A DNA stretch of 12,134 nt from Ruminococcaceae bacterium UBA1320 (GCA_002306975.1 DBTI01000220.1:1-12134); one strand, 5' to 3'. Numbered from the stretch's first letter, positions 1 to 6,824 are shown. Program-made: numbers and translations. Notes: a model not told the origin generated them from the sequence alone.

Positions 1-1989
1 GGACACGTGCGCGATTTGCCAAAAAGCCGCATGGGTGTAGACGTTGAAAACGCATTTAAACCGGAATATATTTCGATTCGCGGAAAAGCCGCACTGATAA
101 AATCTCTTAAAAAAGAAGCAAAGGCCAGCAAAAAAGTTTACCTTGCGACTGACCCTGATCGCGAGGGAGAAGCGATAAGCTGGCATCTTTCAAAGCTGCT
201 GGGAATAGAAGAGGACGCTACCGTCCGTGTTACATTCAACGAGATTACAAAAACCGCGGTAAAAGACGGCATCAAGCATCCGCGTTGCATTGACCTTAAC
301 CTTGTCAACGCCCAGCAGGCAAGAAGGATTCTTGACCGCATCGTCGGTTATAACCTTAGCCCCTTCTTGTGGAAAAAGGTAAAAAGAGGTCTTTCCGCAG
401 GCCGCGTTCAGTCTGTTGCCGTGCGCATAATCGTTGACAGAGAAGACGAAATCCGCGAATTTGTCGCGCAGGAATATTGGACAATCGACGCGGCGGACCT
501 TTGCACACAAAACTCTAAAAAGACTTTTGCAGCCAAGTTTTTTGGCGATATAAACGGTAAAATTGACATAGATAATAAAGAACAGGCGGACATGATCCTC
601 GAGAAGGTCAAAAACGGCAGCTTTGTCGTTACCTCCGTCAAGAAAAGCGAGCGTAAAAGGTCACCGGCACCCCCGTTCACAACCTCCACCTTGCAGCAGG
701 AGGCGTCAAAAAAGCTTAACTTTCAGGCAAAGCGCACCATGCTCGCGGCTCAGCAGCTCTATGAGGGCGTTGACGTAAAAGGCTATGGCGCGATCGGCCT
801 TATTACTTATATGAGAACCGACTCGCTGCGTATCGCGGATGAGGCAAAGCTTGAGGCAAAAAATTTCATTTCGGAGCAATACGGCGTAGATTATCTGCCC
901 GAATCCCCGCGCGTCTATAAGGCAAAAAAAGGCTCGCAGGACGCTCATGAGGCTGTCCGCCCGACAGTGCAGGAGCTTACCCCGCAAAAGGCTAAGGAAA
1001 GCCTCACGGCCGACCAGTATAAGCTCTATAAGCTTATCTGGGAACGTTTTACCGCAAGCCAGATGGCAAATGAAGTATTCGATACCGTTTCGGCCGATAT
1101 AGATTCCGCAGGATATATCTTTAAGGCGACAGGCAGCGTTATCAAATTCAAAGGTTTCGCCGCTGTTTATGAAGAGTCCGACAACGAGACGACGGGAAAA
1201 CCACTGCCCGCAATCAAACAGGGCGACAGCCTTGAGGCTGAAAGTATCGAGGCCAATCAGCATTTCACACAGCCGCCCGCACGCTACACAGAAGCATCGC
1301 TCATAAAGACGCTTGAAGAAAACGGCATAGGCAGACCGAGTACCTATGCGCCTACCATCACGACGATTCTCGCACGTGGCTATGTAACGCGCGACAGCCG
1401 CCAGCTTGTGCCCACACCGCTCGGTGAGATCATAACTAAGCTGATGAAAGAAAACTTCAAATCAATTGTTAATATAGAGTTTACCGCAAAGATGGAGGAC
1501 GATCTTGACCGCGTTGAAACGGGCGACAAAAACTGGGTCGACACGTTGAGCGGGTTCTATTCTGATTTTGACAAAACGCTAAAAAAGGCCGAGGAAGTGC
1601 TCGGCGACGTTCATGTCAAAGTTCCGGACGAGGTCTCCGACGTAATCTGCGAAAACTGCGGACGCAACATGGTTGTAAAGATGGGCAGATACGGCAAGTT
1701 CCTTGCCTGCCCGGGTTACCCCGAATGTAAAAACACAAAGCCGATTTTGCAGGAAACAGGCGCAAACTGCCCTGTTTGCGGCGCGCGCGTGCTTCAAAAG
1801 AAATCGAAGAACGGCAAAACCTATTTTGGATGCGAAAACAACCCCAAATGCCCGTTTATGTCGTGGGATATTCCGCAGTCGGAAAAATGCCCGAAATGCG
1901 GCTCAAGCCTGTTTAAAAAACGCGGCGGTGTTTTGCACTGCCTAAAAGAGGGCTGCGGCTATGAGCAGGAAGGGAGCGGCAAAAAGTGA
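1..1989 (+). CDS. topA: DNA topoisomerase I (type IA), 5'-truncated by the window edge
   Basis: This enzyme relaxes negatively supercoiled DNA by cutting and passing one strand. The frame is open from base 1 (Gly-His-Val-Arg-Asp-Leu-Pro), so the true start lies upstream; by comparison with the family about 30-40 N-terminal residues are missing, giving a full length near 695 residues. The Toprim acidic motif TDPDREGE is present, with its Asp, Asp and Glu codons at 151, 157 and 163. The active-site Tyr is in LITYMRTDS (codon 808-810). The conserved GIGRPSTYAPT segment lies near 1324-1356. Three C-terminal four-cysteine zinc ribbons follow, at about 1648-1740, 1768-1856 and 1888-1965 (CENC, CPVC and CPKC pairs). 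Nothing appears broken. The stop codon overlaps the trmFO start, so the two genes are probably co-translated, a common arrangement in Firmicutes. Confidence 0.97.
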   Translation, partial: GHVRDLPKSRMGVDVENAFKPEYISIRGKAALIKSLKKEAKASKKVYLATDPDREGEAISWHLSKLLGIEEDATVRVTFNEITKTAVKDGIKHPRCIDLNLVNAQQARRILDRIVGYNLSPFLWKKVKRGLSAGRVQSVAVRIIVDREDEIREFVAQEYWTIDAADLCTQNSKKTFAAKFFGDINGKIDIDNKEQADMILEKVKNGSFVVTSVKKSERKRSPAPPFTTSTLQQEASKKLNFQAKRTMLAAQQLYEGVDVKGYGAIGLITYMRTDSLRIADEAKLEAKNFISEQYGVDYLPESPRVYKAKKGSQDAHEAVRPTVQELTPQKAKESLTADQYKLYKLIWERFTASQMANEVFDTVSADIDSAGYIFKATGSVIKFKGFAAVYEESDNETTGKPLPAIKQGDSLEAESIEANQHFTQPPARYTEASLIKTLEENGIGRPSTYAPTITTILARGYVTRDSRQLVPTPLGEIITKLMKENFKSIVNIEFTAKMEDDLDRVETGDKNWVDTLSGFYSDFDKTLKKAEEVLGDVHVKVPDEVSDVICENCGRNMVVKMGRYGKFLACPGYPECKNTKPILQETGANCPVCGARVLQKKSKNGKTYFGCENNPKCPFMSWDIPQSEKCPKCGSSLFKKRGGVLHCLKEGCGYEQEGSGKK

Positions 1990-3299
1990 GCGACGCCTCA
2001 ATAACGGTTGTCGGCGCAGGTCTCGCGGGCTGCGAGGCGGCATGGCAGGCAGCCAACCGTTCTGTTCATGTCACACTTTTGGAAATGAAACCGCAGAAGT
2101 TCTCGCCGGCGCATCATAATAAAAATTTTGCCGAGCTTGTCTGCTCAAACTCACTTCGCGCCGATAGGCTTGAAAATGCCGTGGGTCTTTTAAAAGAGGA
2201 AATGCGCAGGCTTGATTCCGTTATTATTAAAGCGGCGGACGAAACACGCGTTCCCGCTGGCGGTGCTCTCGCGGTTGACAGAGATGAGTTTTCACAAAGA
2301 GTAACAGAGCTTGTAACTTCACACCCGTATATAACGGTGAAAGAATGCGAGGCCGGCGAGATCCCGCAAGGTGACACCGTAATAGCCAGCGGGCCGCTTA
2401 CCTCAGATGTACTTTCAGAGGCGATAGCGTCGCTTACCGGTGCGCAGTATCTTCACTTTTTTGACGCGGCAGCCCCCATTGTGGAATTTGATACGATTAA
2501 TATGGATAAGGCATACTTTGCGGCAAGATATGACCGCGGGGGAGCCGATTATATAAACTGCCCGATGACAAAAGAGGAATACGACGCGTTTTACGGCACG
2601 CTTATTCATGCCGAAACGGCAGTGCTCAAAGAGTTTGAACAAAACGGATTGAAGGTTTTTGAAGGCTGCATGCCGGTTGAGGTTATGGCTTCACGCGGGC
2701 ATGACACACTGCTTTTCGGCCCGCTTAAACCGGTGGGTCTTCCTGACCCGAAAACAGGCAAAACGCCTTACGCCGTCGTGCAGTTAAGGCGCGACAACAC
2801 GGTAGGCAGCTTATATAACATTGTCGGGTTTCAAACCCACCTTAAATTCGGCGAGCAAAAACGCGTGTTTTCAATGATTCCGGCGCTTGAAAACGCCGAG
2901 TTCACACGTTACGGAGTAATGCACCGCAATACCTATCTTGATTCTCCCGCCCTGCTTGACTGTTATTACAGATTAAAAAAAGAACCGCGTATACTTTTTG
3001 CGGGGCAGATGACAGGCGTTGAGGGATATGTGGAGTCGGCGTCGTCAGGGCTTTTGGCGGGCATAAACTGCGCGCGCCAGGCGCTGGGGCAAGGCTTAAT
3101 CGATTTTGGCGCACAGACGGCAATCGGCGCTCTTGTTCATTACATCAGTGCGGGCGAGCCGGGCAGACTTGAACCGATGAATATAAACTTCGGCATCATA
3201 ACTCCGCTTGACGAAAGAATCCGAAGCAAAAGTGAAAAATACAGAAAAATATCAGAACGGGCGCTGCTATCGCTTTCTGAAACTTTAAAGTCGCTGTAA
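1986..3299 (+). CDS. trmFO: methylenetetrahydrofolate--tRNA-(uracil-5-)-methyltransferase TrmFO
   Basis: TrmFO makes 5-methyluridine at position 54 of the tRNA T-loop, using methylenetetrahydrofolate as carbon donor and reduced FAD. The protein has 437 residues, the normal size. An N-terminal FAD-binding Rossmann motif is visible (VVGAGLAGCEAAW, residues 8-20). Two family cysteines are present: Cys53 in ELVCSNSLR and Cys228 in FEGCMPVEV, matching the catalytic pair described for the Bacillus enzyme. The C-terminal GQMTGVEGYVESASSG block is intact. The start is a GTG overlapping the last four bases of topA (GTGA). A purine-rich ribosome site (AGGAAGGGAG, 1967-1976) lies inside topA, about 9 bases upstream, which supports this start and translational coupling. 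The older name is gid. No terminator is visible between this gene and plsX. Confidence 0.96.
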   Translation: MSDASITVVGAGLAGCEAAWQAANRSVHVTLLEMKPQKFSPAHHNKNFAELVCSNSLRADRLENAVGLLKEEMRRLDSVIIKAADETRVPAGGALAVDRDEFSQRVTELVTSHPYITVKECEAGEIPQGDTVIASGPLTSDVLSEAIASLTGAQYLHFFDAAAPIVEFDTINMDKAYFAARYDRGGADYINCPMTKEEYDAFYGTLIHAETAVLKEFEQNGLKVFEGCMPVEVMASRGHDTLLFGPLKPVGLPDPKTGKTPYAVVQLRRDNTVGSLYNIVGFQTHLKFGEQKRVFSMIPALENAEFTRYGVMHRNTYLDSPALLDCYYRLKKEPRILFAGQMTGVEGYVESASSGLLAGINCARQALGQGLIDFGAQTAIGALVHYISAGEPGRLEPMNINFGIITPLDERIRSKSEKYRKISERALLSLSETLKSL

Positions 3300-3354
3300 A
3301 GCATAGCTACCGTTAATTTTATCATGTAATTTTAATAGACAGAAGGCGTTAATT

Positions 3355-4356
3355 ATGAAAATTATAGTCGATGGTTATGGAGGAGACAACGCACCGTTAG
3401 AGGTTATAAAAGGCTGCCGCATGGCGGTGGACGAATACGGTGTGGAAATTGTTCTTGTCGGGCGTGAAGAAGGGCTAAAGGAGGAAGCGCAAAAAGCAGG
3501 CGTTTCACTTTCGGGCATCACGATATTAAATGCCGACGACGTATTGACAATGGAGGATAAGCCGCGCGACGTCATCAAAGCAAAGTCGGGCAGCTCAATG
3601 GCGGTAGGTCTTAAAGCATTGTCAGAGGGTGGCGGCGACGCGTTTGTTTCGGCAGGCAACACCGGCGCGCTTGTCATGGGTACAATGTTTATTGTCAAGG
3701 GAATCGAGGGCATAAAAAGAATGGCGCTCGCGCCGATCATGCCGTCTGAAAAAGGCTGCTATATGATGATAGACGGCGGTGCGAATCTTGAATGCCGTCC
3801 TGATATGCTGTTACAGTTCGGTATCATGGGCTCAATTTATATGAGCAAAATTTTGCATGTGAACAACCCGCGCGTAGGTCTTGTCAATGTCGGCACAGAG
3901 CCGACAAAGGGCACGCAGCTTCAGCATGAGGCATATGCGCTGTTAAAAGAATCGCCCTGCAACTTCATCGGCAACGTAGAGGGCAGAGATATTCCTGCCG
4001 GTGTCTGCGACGTTGCGGTGGCCGACGGCTTTACCGGCAACATTATACTTAAACTGACAGAGGGCATCGGGCTTACCTTTGCCGCTAATTTTAAAGAAAT
4101 CCTTATGCGCAACACCTTAACAAAGCTTGCCGCGCTCACGCTTAAATCCGGACTTTATGATTTCAAGAAAAAAATTGACTATTCCGAATACGGCGGCGCG
4201 CCTCTGATGGGTTCAGCAAAGCCTGTTATCAAGGCTCACGGCAGTTCTAACGCGAAGGCGTTTAAAAATGCCATCAGGCAGGCAATCGCCTTTGTCTCCG
4301 AGGGCGTTATCGACGAGATCAAGAGCAGCATCAGGGTTGAAGAAAAGACGGAATAA
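3355..4356 (+). CDS. plsX: phosphate acyltransferase PlsX
   Basis: PlsX converts acyl-ACP and phosphate into acyl-phosphate, the donor that PlsY uses to acylate glycerol-3-phosphate in the first step of phospholipid synthesis. It is a peripheral membrane enzyme. The 333 residues are the usual length. Visible family blocks are VDGYGGDNAP at the N-terminus (commonly VDAMGGDNAP, so slightly divergent), SAGNTGALV, MIDGGANLECRP, VGLVNVGTEPTKGT, VADGFTGNIILKL, YSEYGGAPLMG and KAHGSSNAKAF. The ATG has a moderate ribosome site (AGAAGG, 3341-3346). It lies 55 bases after trmFO with no terminator or clear promoter between them, so read-through from topA-trmFO is plausible. In many Firmicutes plsX is followed by fabD, fabG and acpP; here fabD and fabG are absent and an ACP-like gene with no carrier serine comes next. 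PlsX therefore needs a working ACP encoded elsewhere. Confidence 0.96.
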   Translation: MKIIVDGYGGDNAPLEVIKGCRMAVDEYGVEIVLVGREEGLKEEAQKAGVSLSGITILNADDVLTMEDKPRDVIKAKSGSSMAVGLKALSEGGGDAFVSAGNTGALVMGTMFIVKGIEGIKRMALAPIMPSEKGCYMMIDGGANLECRPDMLLQFGIMGSIYMSKILHVNNPRVGLVNVGTEPTKGTQLQHEAYALLKESPCNFIGNVEGRDIPAGVCDVAVADGFTGNIILKLTEGIGLTFAANFKEILMRNTLTKLAALTLKSGLYDFKKKIDYSEYGGAPLMGSAKPVIKAHGSSNAKAFKNAIRQAIAFVSEGVIDEIKSSIRVEEKTE

Positions 4357-4454
4357 ACCGAATACTATTACTATTCAGATAAAAACGGGAAAGCAGGATG
4401 TTATATCCCCGCCTCTACTGGGGAAGATAACGAAACGCTTCCGCTTTATTGAAT

Positions 4455-4517
4455 TATATAGTCCAAAAAACAATTCCCTCATAATTATTCAAATTCAAAA
4501 AGTTTTCTGACTATATA
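4455..4517. repeat. Imperfect inverted repeat with 30-base loop
   Basis: The left arm at 4455-4471 begins TATATAGTC and ends AAAAAC. The right arm at 4502-4517 begins GTTTTC and ends GACTATATA. The outer 9 bases match perfectly; the inner part matches with one mismatch region and a one-base length difference. The loop is AT-rich, and no T-run follows the right arm, so it does not look like an intrinsic terminator. It could be a protein-binding site or the ends of a tiny decayed element; the sequence does not decide. Confidence 0.5.
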
Positions 4518-4576
4518 TTATGTATGTGCGTTTTGAGAAGCGAAAGATCACGCGCGTCATGGCGTTTAGCCCGACT

Positions 4577-4620
4577 ATATACGGTGCAATAGTGATGGCC
4601 GTCATGATTGCACCGTATAT
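4577..4620. repeat. 44-base near-complete palindrome upstream of the ACP-like gene
   Basis: Perfect 14-base arms (ATATACGGTGCAAT at 4577-4590 and its reverse complement at 4607-4620) flank a 16-base centre. The centre is itself nearly self-complementary (TGATGGCCGTCA, with one T-G wobble pair), so only one pair in the whole 44 bases is a real mismatch. It ends 7 bases before the predicted -35 box at 4628. The position suits an operator or activator site for a dimeric or tetrameric regulator. An RNA hairpin role is less likely because the repeat lies upstream of the predicted transcription start. No T-run follows. Confidence 0.7.
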
Positions 4621-4627
4621 CGTATTA

Positions 4628-4656
4628 TTCACATAAGCGTCGCCGCGGCATATCAT
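4628..4656 (+). promoter_or_regulatory. Predicted sigma-A-type promoter of the ACP-like gene
   Basis: A -35 box TTCACA (4628-4633, 5 of 6 to TTGACA) and a -10 box TATCAT (4651-4656, 5 of 6 to TATAAT) are separated by an ideal 17 bases. Transcription would start near 4663, giving a leader of about 27 bases before the GTG at 4690. Together with the terminator at 4930-4970 this makes the gene a separate transcription unit. The call is by consensus match only. Confidence 0.55.
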
Positions 4657-4672
4657 ATACAGAAATGCCAAA

Positions 4673-4683
4673 GGGTGGGGGTG
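4673..4683 (+). promoter_or_regulatory. G-rich ribosome binding site deciding the ACP-like start
   Basis: The stretch GGGTGGGGGTG is the only Shine-Dalgarno-like sequence before the gene. It ends 6 bases before the GTG at 4690 and 12 bases before the ATG at 4696, so spacing favours the GTG. It would overlap earlier in-frame GTG codons at 4675 and 4681, which argues against those as starts. Confidence 0.45.
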
Positions 4684-4689
4684 TTTTGT

Positions 4690-4917
4690 GTGACAATGGA
4701 ACGTGTCAAAGCTGTAATAGCAGGACAATTTGACGTAGACGAGGATGAAATAACGTCTGATTTGACCTTTGAAGAGCTTGGAGCAGACGCAATTGATATT
4801 GCCGAGCTTCTGGAAGCTTTGTCGGAAGAGTTTGAATGTGAAATTCCGGCGGTATGCGCCGACAGTATCGAAACGGTCGGCGACGCGGTAAACTGCGTGA
4901 AAAAACATATGCGCTAA
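4690..4917 (+). CDS. Acyl-carrier-protein-like protein lacking the phosphopantetheine serine
   Basis: Acyl carrier proteins carry growing fatty acids on a 4'-phosphopantetheine arm attached to the Ser of a DSL motif. This small acidic protein (75 residues from GTG 4690; 73 from ATG 4696) aligns end to end with that family: MERVKAVIAGQFDVDEDEIT, then FEELGAD, helix II DIAELLEALSEEF, EIP, and a final TVGDAV segment. The attachment serine is replaced by Ala (GCA, 4789-4791; residue 32 counting from the 4696 Met), so DSL reads DAI. It should not be modifiable. A later Ser in ADSIETV aligns with the ordinary helix III region and is probably not a substitute. Three cysteines (48, 54, 67 on the same count) are unusual for such a small carrier. 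The position between plsX and rnc is the classic acpP site. The frame is intact with its own promoter and terminator. It may be a repurposed carrier or a decaying acpP. Confidence 0.85.
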   Translation: MTMERVKAVIAGQFDVDEDEITSDLTFEELGADAIDIAELLEALSEEFECEIPAVCADSIETVGDAVNCVKKHMR

Positions 4918-4929
4918 AATTAAAGGAAG

Positions 4930-4970
4930 CCGAGCGGCAGGGAAAATACTGCTGCCGCCCGGTTTTCGTT
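4930..4970 (+). terminator. Rho-independent terminator after the ACP-like gene
   Basis: An 11-pair GC-rich stem (4930-4940 with 4952-4962, one A-C mismatch) and an 11-base loop are followed directly by TTTTCGTT. It starts 13 bases after the stop codon, which separates the ACP-like gene from rnc. Confidence 0.8.
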
Positions 4971-5051
4971 AATTATATAAAAACATGCATATTCATTGCG
5001 CTGTATATATCGAGCTAATGGCGGTGCGCTGCTTTTCATTTGCTGGATATA

Positions 5052-5057
5052 TATAAT
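5052..5057 (+). promoter_or_regulatory. Possible -10 box for the rnc operon
   Basis: A perfect TATAAT lies 80 bases before the rnc start in an AT-rich spacer, downstream of the terminator at 4930-4970. A promoter is expected here, but no good -35 box sits 16-18 bases upstream (the best is CTGCTT at 5029-5034) and there is no TG extension. The call is weak. Confidence 0.25.
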
Positions 5058-5120
5058 CGATTGAATAGGACAAGCTATAGCAAGTAAGAAGAGATGTTTC
5101 CTCTTTGATTAGAAAATAAT

Positions 5121-5126
5121 GGAGGG
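5121..5126 (+). promoter_or_regulatory. Ribosome binding site deciding the rnc start
   Basis: GGAGGG lies 10 bases before the ATG at 5137. An in-frame ATG at 5119 overlaps this site and has no ribosome site of its own, so it is unlikely to be the start. Confidence 0.7.
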
Positions 5127-5136
5127 CAGGCAAACC

Positions 5137-5820
5137 ATGAATTTAGGAGATTTTGAAAAAAAAATCGGATATACGTTTAAAAACAAAGATCTGCTTCAGA
5201 CGGCGCTGACTCATTCATCTTACGCCAATGAAGTAAAGGAAAAACGCTGTGAAAATAACGAGCGGCTTGAGTTTTTGGGCGACGCTGTGCTTGGCATCAT
5301 CGCCGCGGAGTATCTTTATTTTCACAACTCGCATGTGCCGGAGGGCGAGCTTACAAGGCTTCGCGCCATGATGGTGTGTGAAAAATCACTGCACGAGTTT
5401 GCTGTACAGATTGATCTCGGGCAATATATGCGCCTTGGACACGGTGAGGAAAACACCGGCGGACGTCAGCGTCCGTCGATTCTCGCTGACGCGTTTGAAG
5501 CCGTCGTTGCCGCTGTCTATATTGACGGTGGGCTTGAAGCGGCGCGCAAGCATGTCACGTTTTTTGCCGACCGGTTCTTCTCGTCGCATATAAAAAGCAG
5601 CATCAAGGATTATAAAACCGCTCTGCAGGAAATCGTTCAGAAAAATCACAGCGAGCGGCTTGAATATGTGCTGGCGGCTGAAAAAGGCCCTGACCACGAC
5701 AAGGAATTTGTCGTTGAGGTTCACCTGAACAGCAATATAATCGGGCAGGGGAGCGGCGGCAGTAAAAAGGAAGCAGAGCAGATGGCGGCGAAGGAAGCTC
5801 TTTCGCTGATGGGGCAATGA
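5137..5820 (+). CDS. rnc: Ribonuclease III
   Basis: RNase III cuts double-stranded RNA, releasing rRNA precursors and processing structured mRNAs; it works as a dimer with Mg2+. The protein has 227 residues, a normal length. The catalytic domain shows the signature NERLEFLGDAVL with Glu42, Glu45 and Asp49, then Glu69 in PEGELTRLR, and Asp118/Glu121 in SILADAFEAVV. All expected metal-site acids are present. A C-terminal double-stranded RNA-binding domain spans about residues 155-226 (DYKTALQEIVQK through GSGGSKKEAEQMAAKEAL). The start at 5137 fits the GGAGGG site at 5121-5126 better than the ATG at 5119. The stop overlaps the next ATG (ATGA), so the radical SAM gene is translationally coupled. 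The rnc-to-smc order is a common Firmicutes neighbourhood. Confidence 0.97.
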   Translation: MNLGDFEKKIGYTFKNKDLLQTALTHSSYANEVKEKRCENNERLEFLGDAVLGIIAAEYLYFHNSHVPEGELTRLRAMMVCEKSLHEFAVQIDLGQYMRLGHGEENTGGRQRPSILADAFEAVVAAVYIDGGLEAARKHVTFFADRFFSSHIKSSIKDYKTALQEIVQKNHSERLEYVLAAEKGPDHDKEFVVEVHLNSNIIGQGSGGSKKEAEQMAAKEALSLMGQ

Positions 5821-6824
5821 AAAACGCAAATGTGGCGATTTTTGTGCCAAACCTCGGCTGCCCGCATGCCTGCTCCTTTTGCGACCAAAGGGAGATAGCC
5901 GGGCAAAGCACTATCCCTACACCCGAAGAAGTGGGAAAGACGGCGCGTCAGGCGCTTTCTCAGCTTGGCGACAGCGCGGGGAACGCGGAAATTGCCTTCT
6001 TCGGCGGCAGCTTTACAGCAATCGAGCCGGTGCTCATGCGTTCTCTGCTTGAAGCAGCGGCGCCGTTCACAGGCAAGGGCGGATTCAAGGGTATCCGCAT
6101 TTCCACAAGACCGGATGCGATTGACGCGAATATACTTACGGTTCTAAAACGCAATGGAGTTACCGCAATTGAGCTTGGTGCGCAGAGCATGGACGCGAAG
6201 GTCCTCGAACTTAACTACCGCGGGCATACCGCACACGACGTGAAAACGGCATCGGCGCTCATTCACGCCTACGGCTTCGAACTGGGGCTTCAGATGATGA
6301 CCGGTCTTTACGGTTCAACGCCTGAGACCGACAAGGCAACCGCGCAGGCGATAGCCGCTCTTTCACCGCGCACAGTCCGCGTTTACCCGACTATAATTAT
6401 TGAGGGCACGCTTCTTGCGCGGTATTACCGCGAAGATAAATATATACCCCAGAGTCTTGACGGCAGCGTAAAGCTCTGTGCTGAGCTGCTTGAATTTTTT
6501 CACAAAAAAGATATACAGGTTATAAGACTTGGGCTTCACGCCACGCCGAGCCTTGAAGAAAGCTATGTGGCAGGCCCATGGCACCCCGCCTTCCGCGAGC
6601 TGTGCGAGAGCGTTATCTATCACAAGAGAGCGGAAAAAGCGCTTGAAGGACTGCACAGGGGTTTGCGAAGCGTTGTACTTTACGTTAACCCGAGGGAAAT
6701 ATCAAAACTTGCGGGGCAGCACAGGAAGAACATTCTATCGCTTGAAGAAGAGTTTAATGTTAAAATTAAAATATGCGGGAGGGAGATTCCCGAGTATGCT
6801 GTCGAGGCAGAGGGGATGGAGTAG
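5817..6824 (+). CDS. Elp3-like radical SAM protein without an acetyltransferase domain
   Basis: Radical SAM enzymes use a [4Fe-4S] cluster to split S-adenosylmethionine and start radical chemistry. The cluster motif CPHACSFC (CX3CX2C; Cys15, Cys19, Cys22) is near the N-terminus. The SAM-binding GGS-type motif follows in AFFGGSFTAIEP, and later core strands are visible (RISTRPDAID, IELGAQSMD, LGLQMMTGLYG). The C-terminal third (LGLHATPSLEESYVAGPWHP through VLYVNPREIS) resembles the C-terminal extension of Elp3-type radical SAM proteins. With 335 residues there is no room for the acetyltransferase domain of full Elp3, which modifies wobble uridine in tRNA. The exact reaction is unknown; tRNA or other RNA modification is only an inference from the family. 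It overlaps rnc by ATGA. No terminator separates it from smc, so rnc, this gene and smc may share a transcript. Confidence 0.88.
   Translation: MKNANVAIFVPNLGCPHACSFCDQREIAGQSTIPTPEEVGKTARQALSQLGDSAGNAEIAFFGGSFTAIEPVLMRSLLEAAAPFTGKGGFKGIRISTRPDAIDANILTVLKRNGVTAIELGAQSMDAKVLELNYRGHTAHDVKTASALIHAYGFELGLQMMTGLYGSTPETDKATAQAIAALSPRTVRVYPTIIIEGTLLARYYREDKYIPQSLDGSVKLCAELLEFFHKKDIQVIRLGLHATPSLEESYVAGPWHPAFRELCESVIYHKRAEKALEGLHRGLRSVVLYVNPREISKLAGQHRKNILSLEEEFNVKIKICGREIPEYAVEAEGME

Larger units (their letters stand above)
4357..4689. other. 333-base intergenic region rich in inverted repeats
   Basis: No convincing gene lies here on either strand. It contains a weak hairpin just after plsX (TCCCC/GGGGA around a 9-base loop, near 4407-4425) without a T-run. 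It also holds an imperfect inverted repeat at 4455-4517, a 44-base near-palindrome at 4577-4620, and a promoter at 4628-4656 feeding the ACP-like gene. The first part is AT-rich, and GC-rich patches appear near 4545-4570 and 4637-4650. The 9-mer GACTATATA occurs three times, at 4509 and 4573 (+) and 4455-4463 (-). Confidence 0.7.

Noticed and set aside
706..1263. Long - strand frames inside topA and smc (for example 706-1263 and 7543-8085)
   Set aside because: They lie wholly inside genes with clear homology and show no family motifs; they are codon-bias shadows.
4455..4517. Inverted repeat as a terminator for plsX
   Set aside because: The loop is 30 bases, the arms are AT-rich and no T-run follows.
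4867..4875. A second DS motif (ADSIETV) in the ACP-like protein as a possible shifted attachment site
   Set aside because: By alignment it falls where ordinary carriers have the KIxTV segment near helix III, about 25 residues after the true site, so the resemblance is probably coincidental.
4495..4908. A 137-codon open frame on the - strand running antisense to the ACP-like gene and across the palindrome
   Set aside because: It resembles no protein I recognise, and the + strand frame there has clear family homology, a promoter and a terminator. It is most likely a shadow.
5088..5106. Small hairpin AAGAG/CTCTT before rnc as an RNA regulatory element
   Set aside because: A 5-base stem in a purine-rich leader is expected by chance.
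5119..5136. In-frame ATG at 5119 as the rnc start
   Set aside because: It overlaps the GGAGGG site that is correctly placed for the ATG at 5137, and has no ribosome site of its own.
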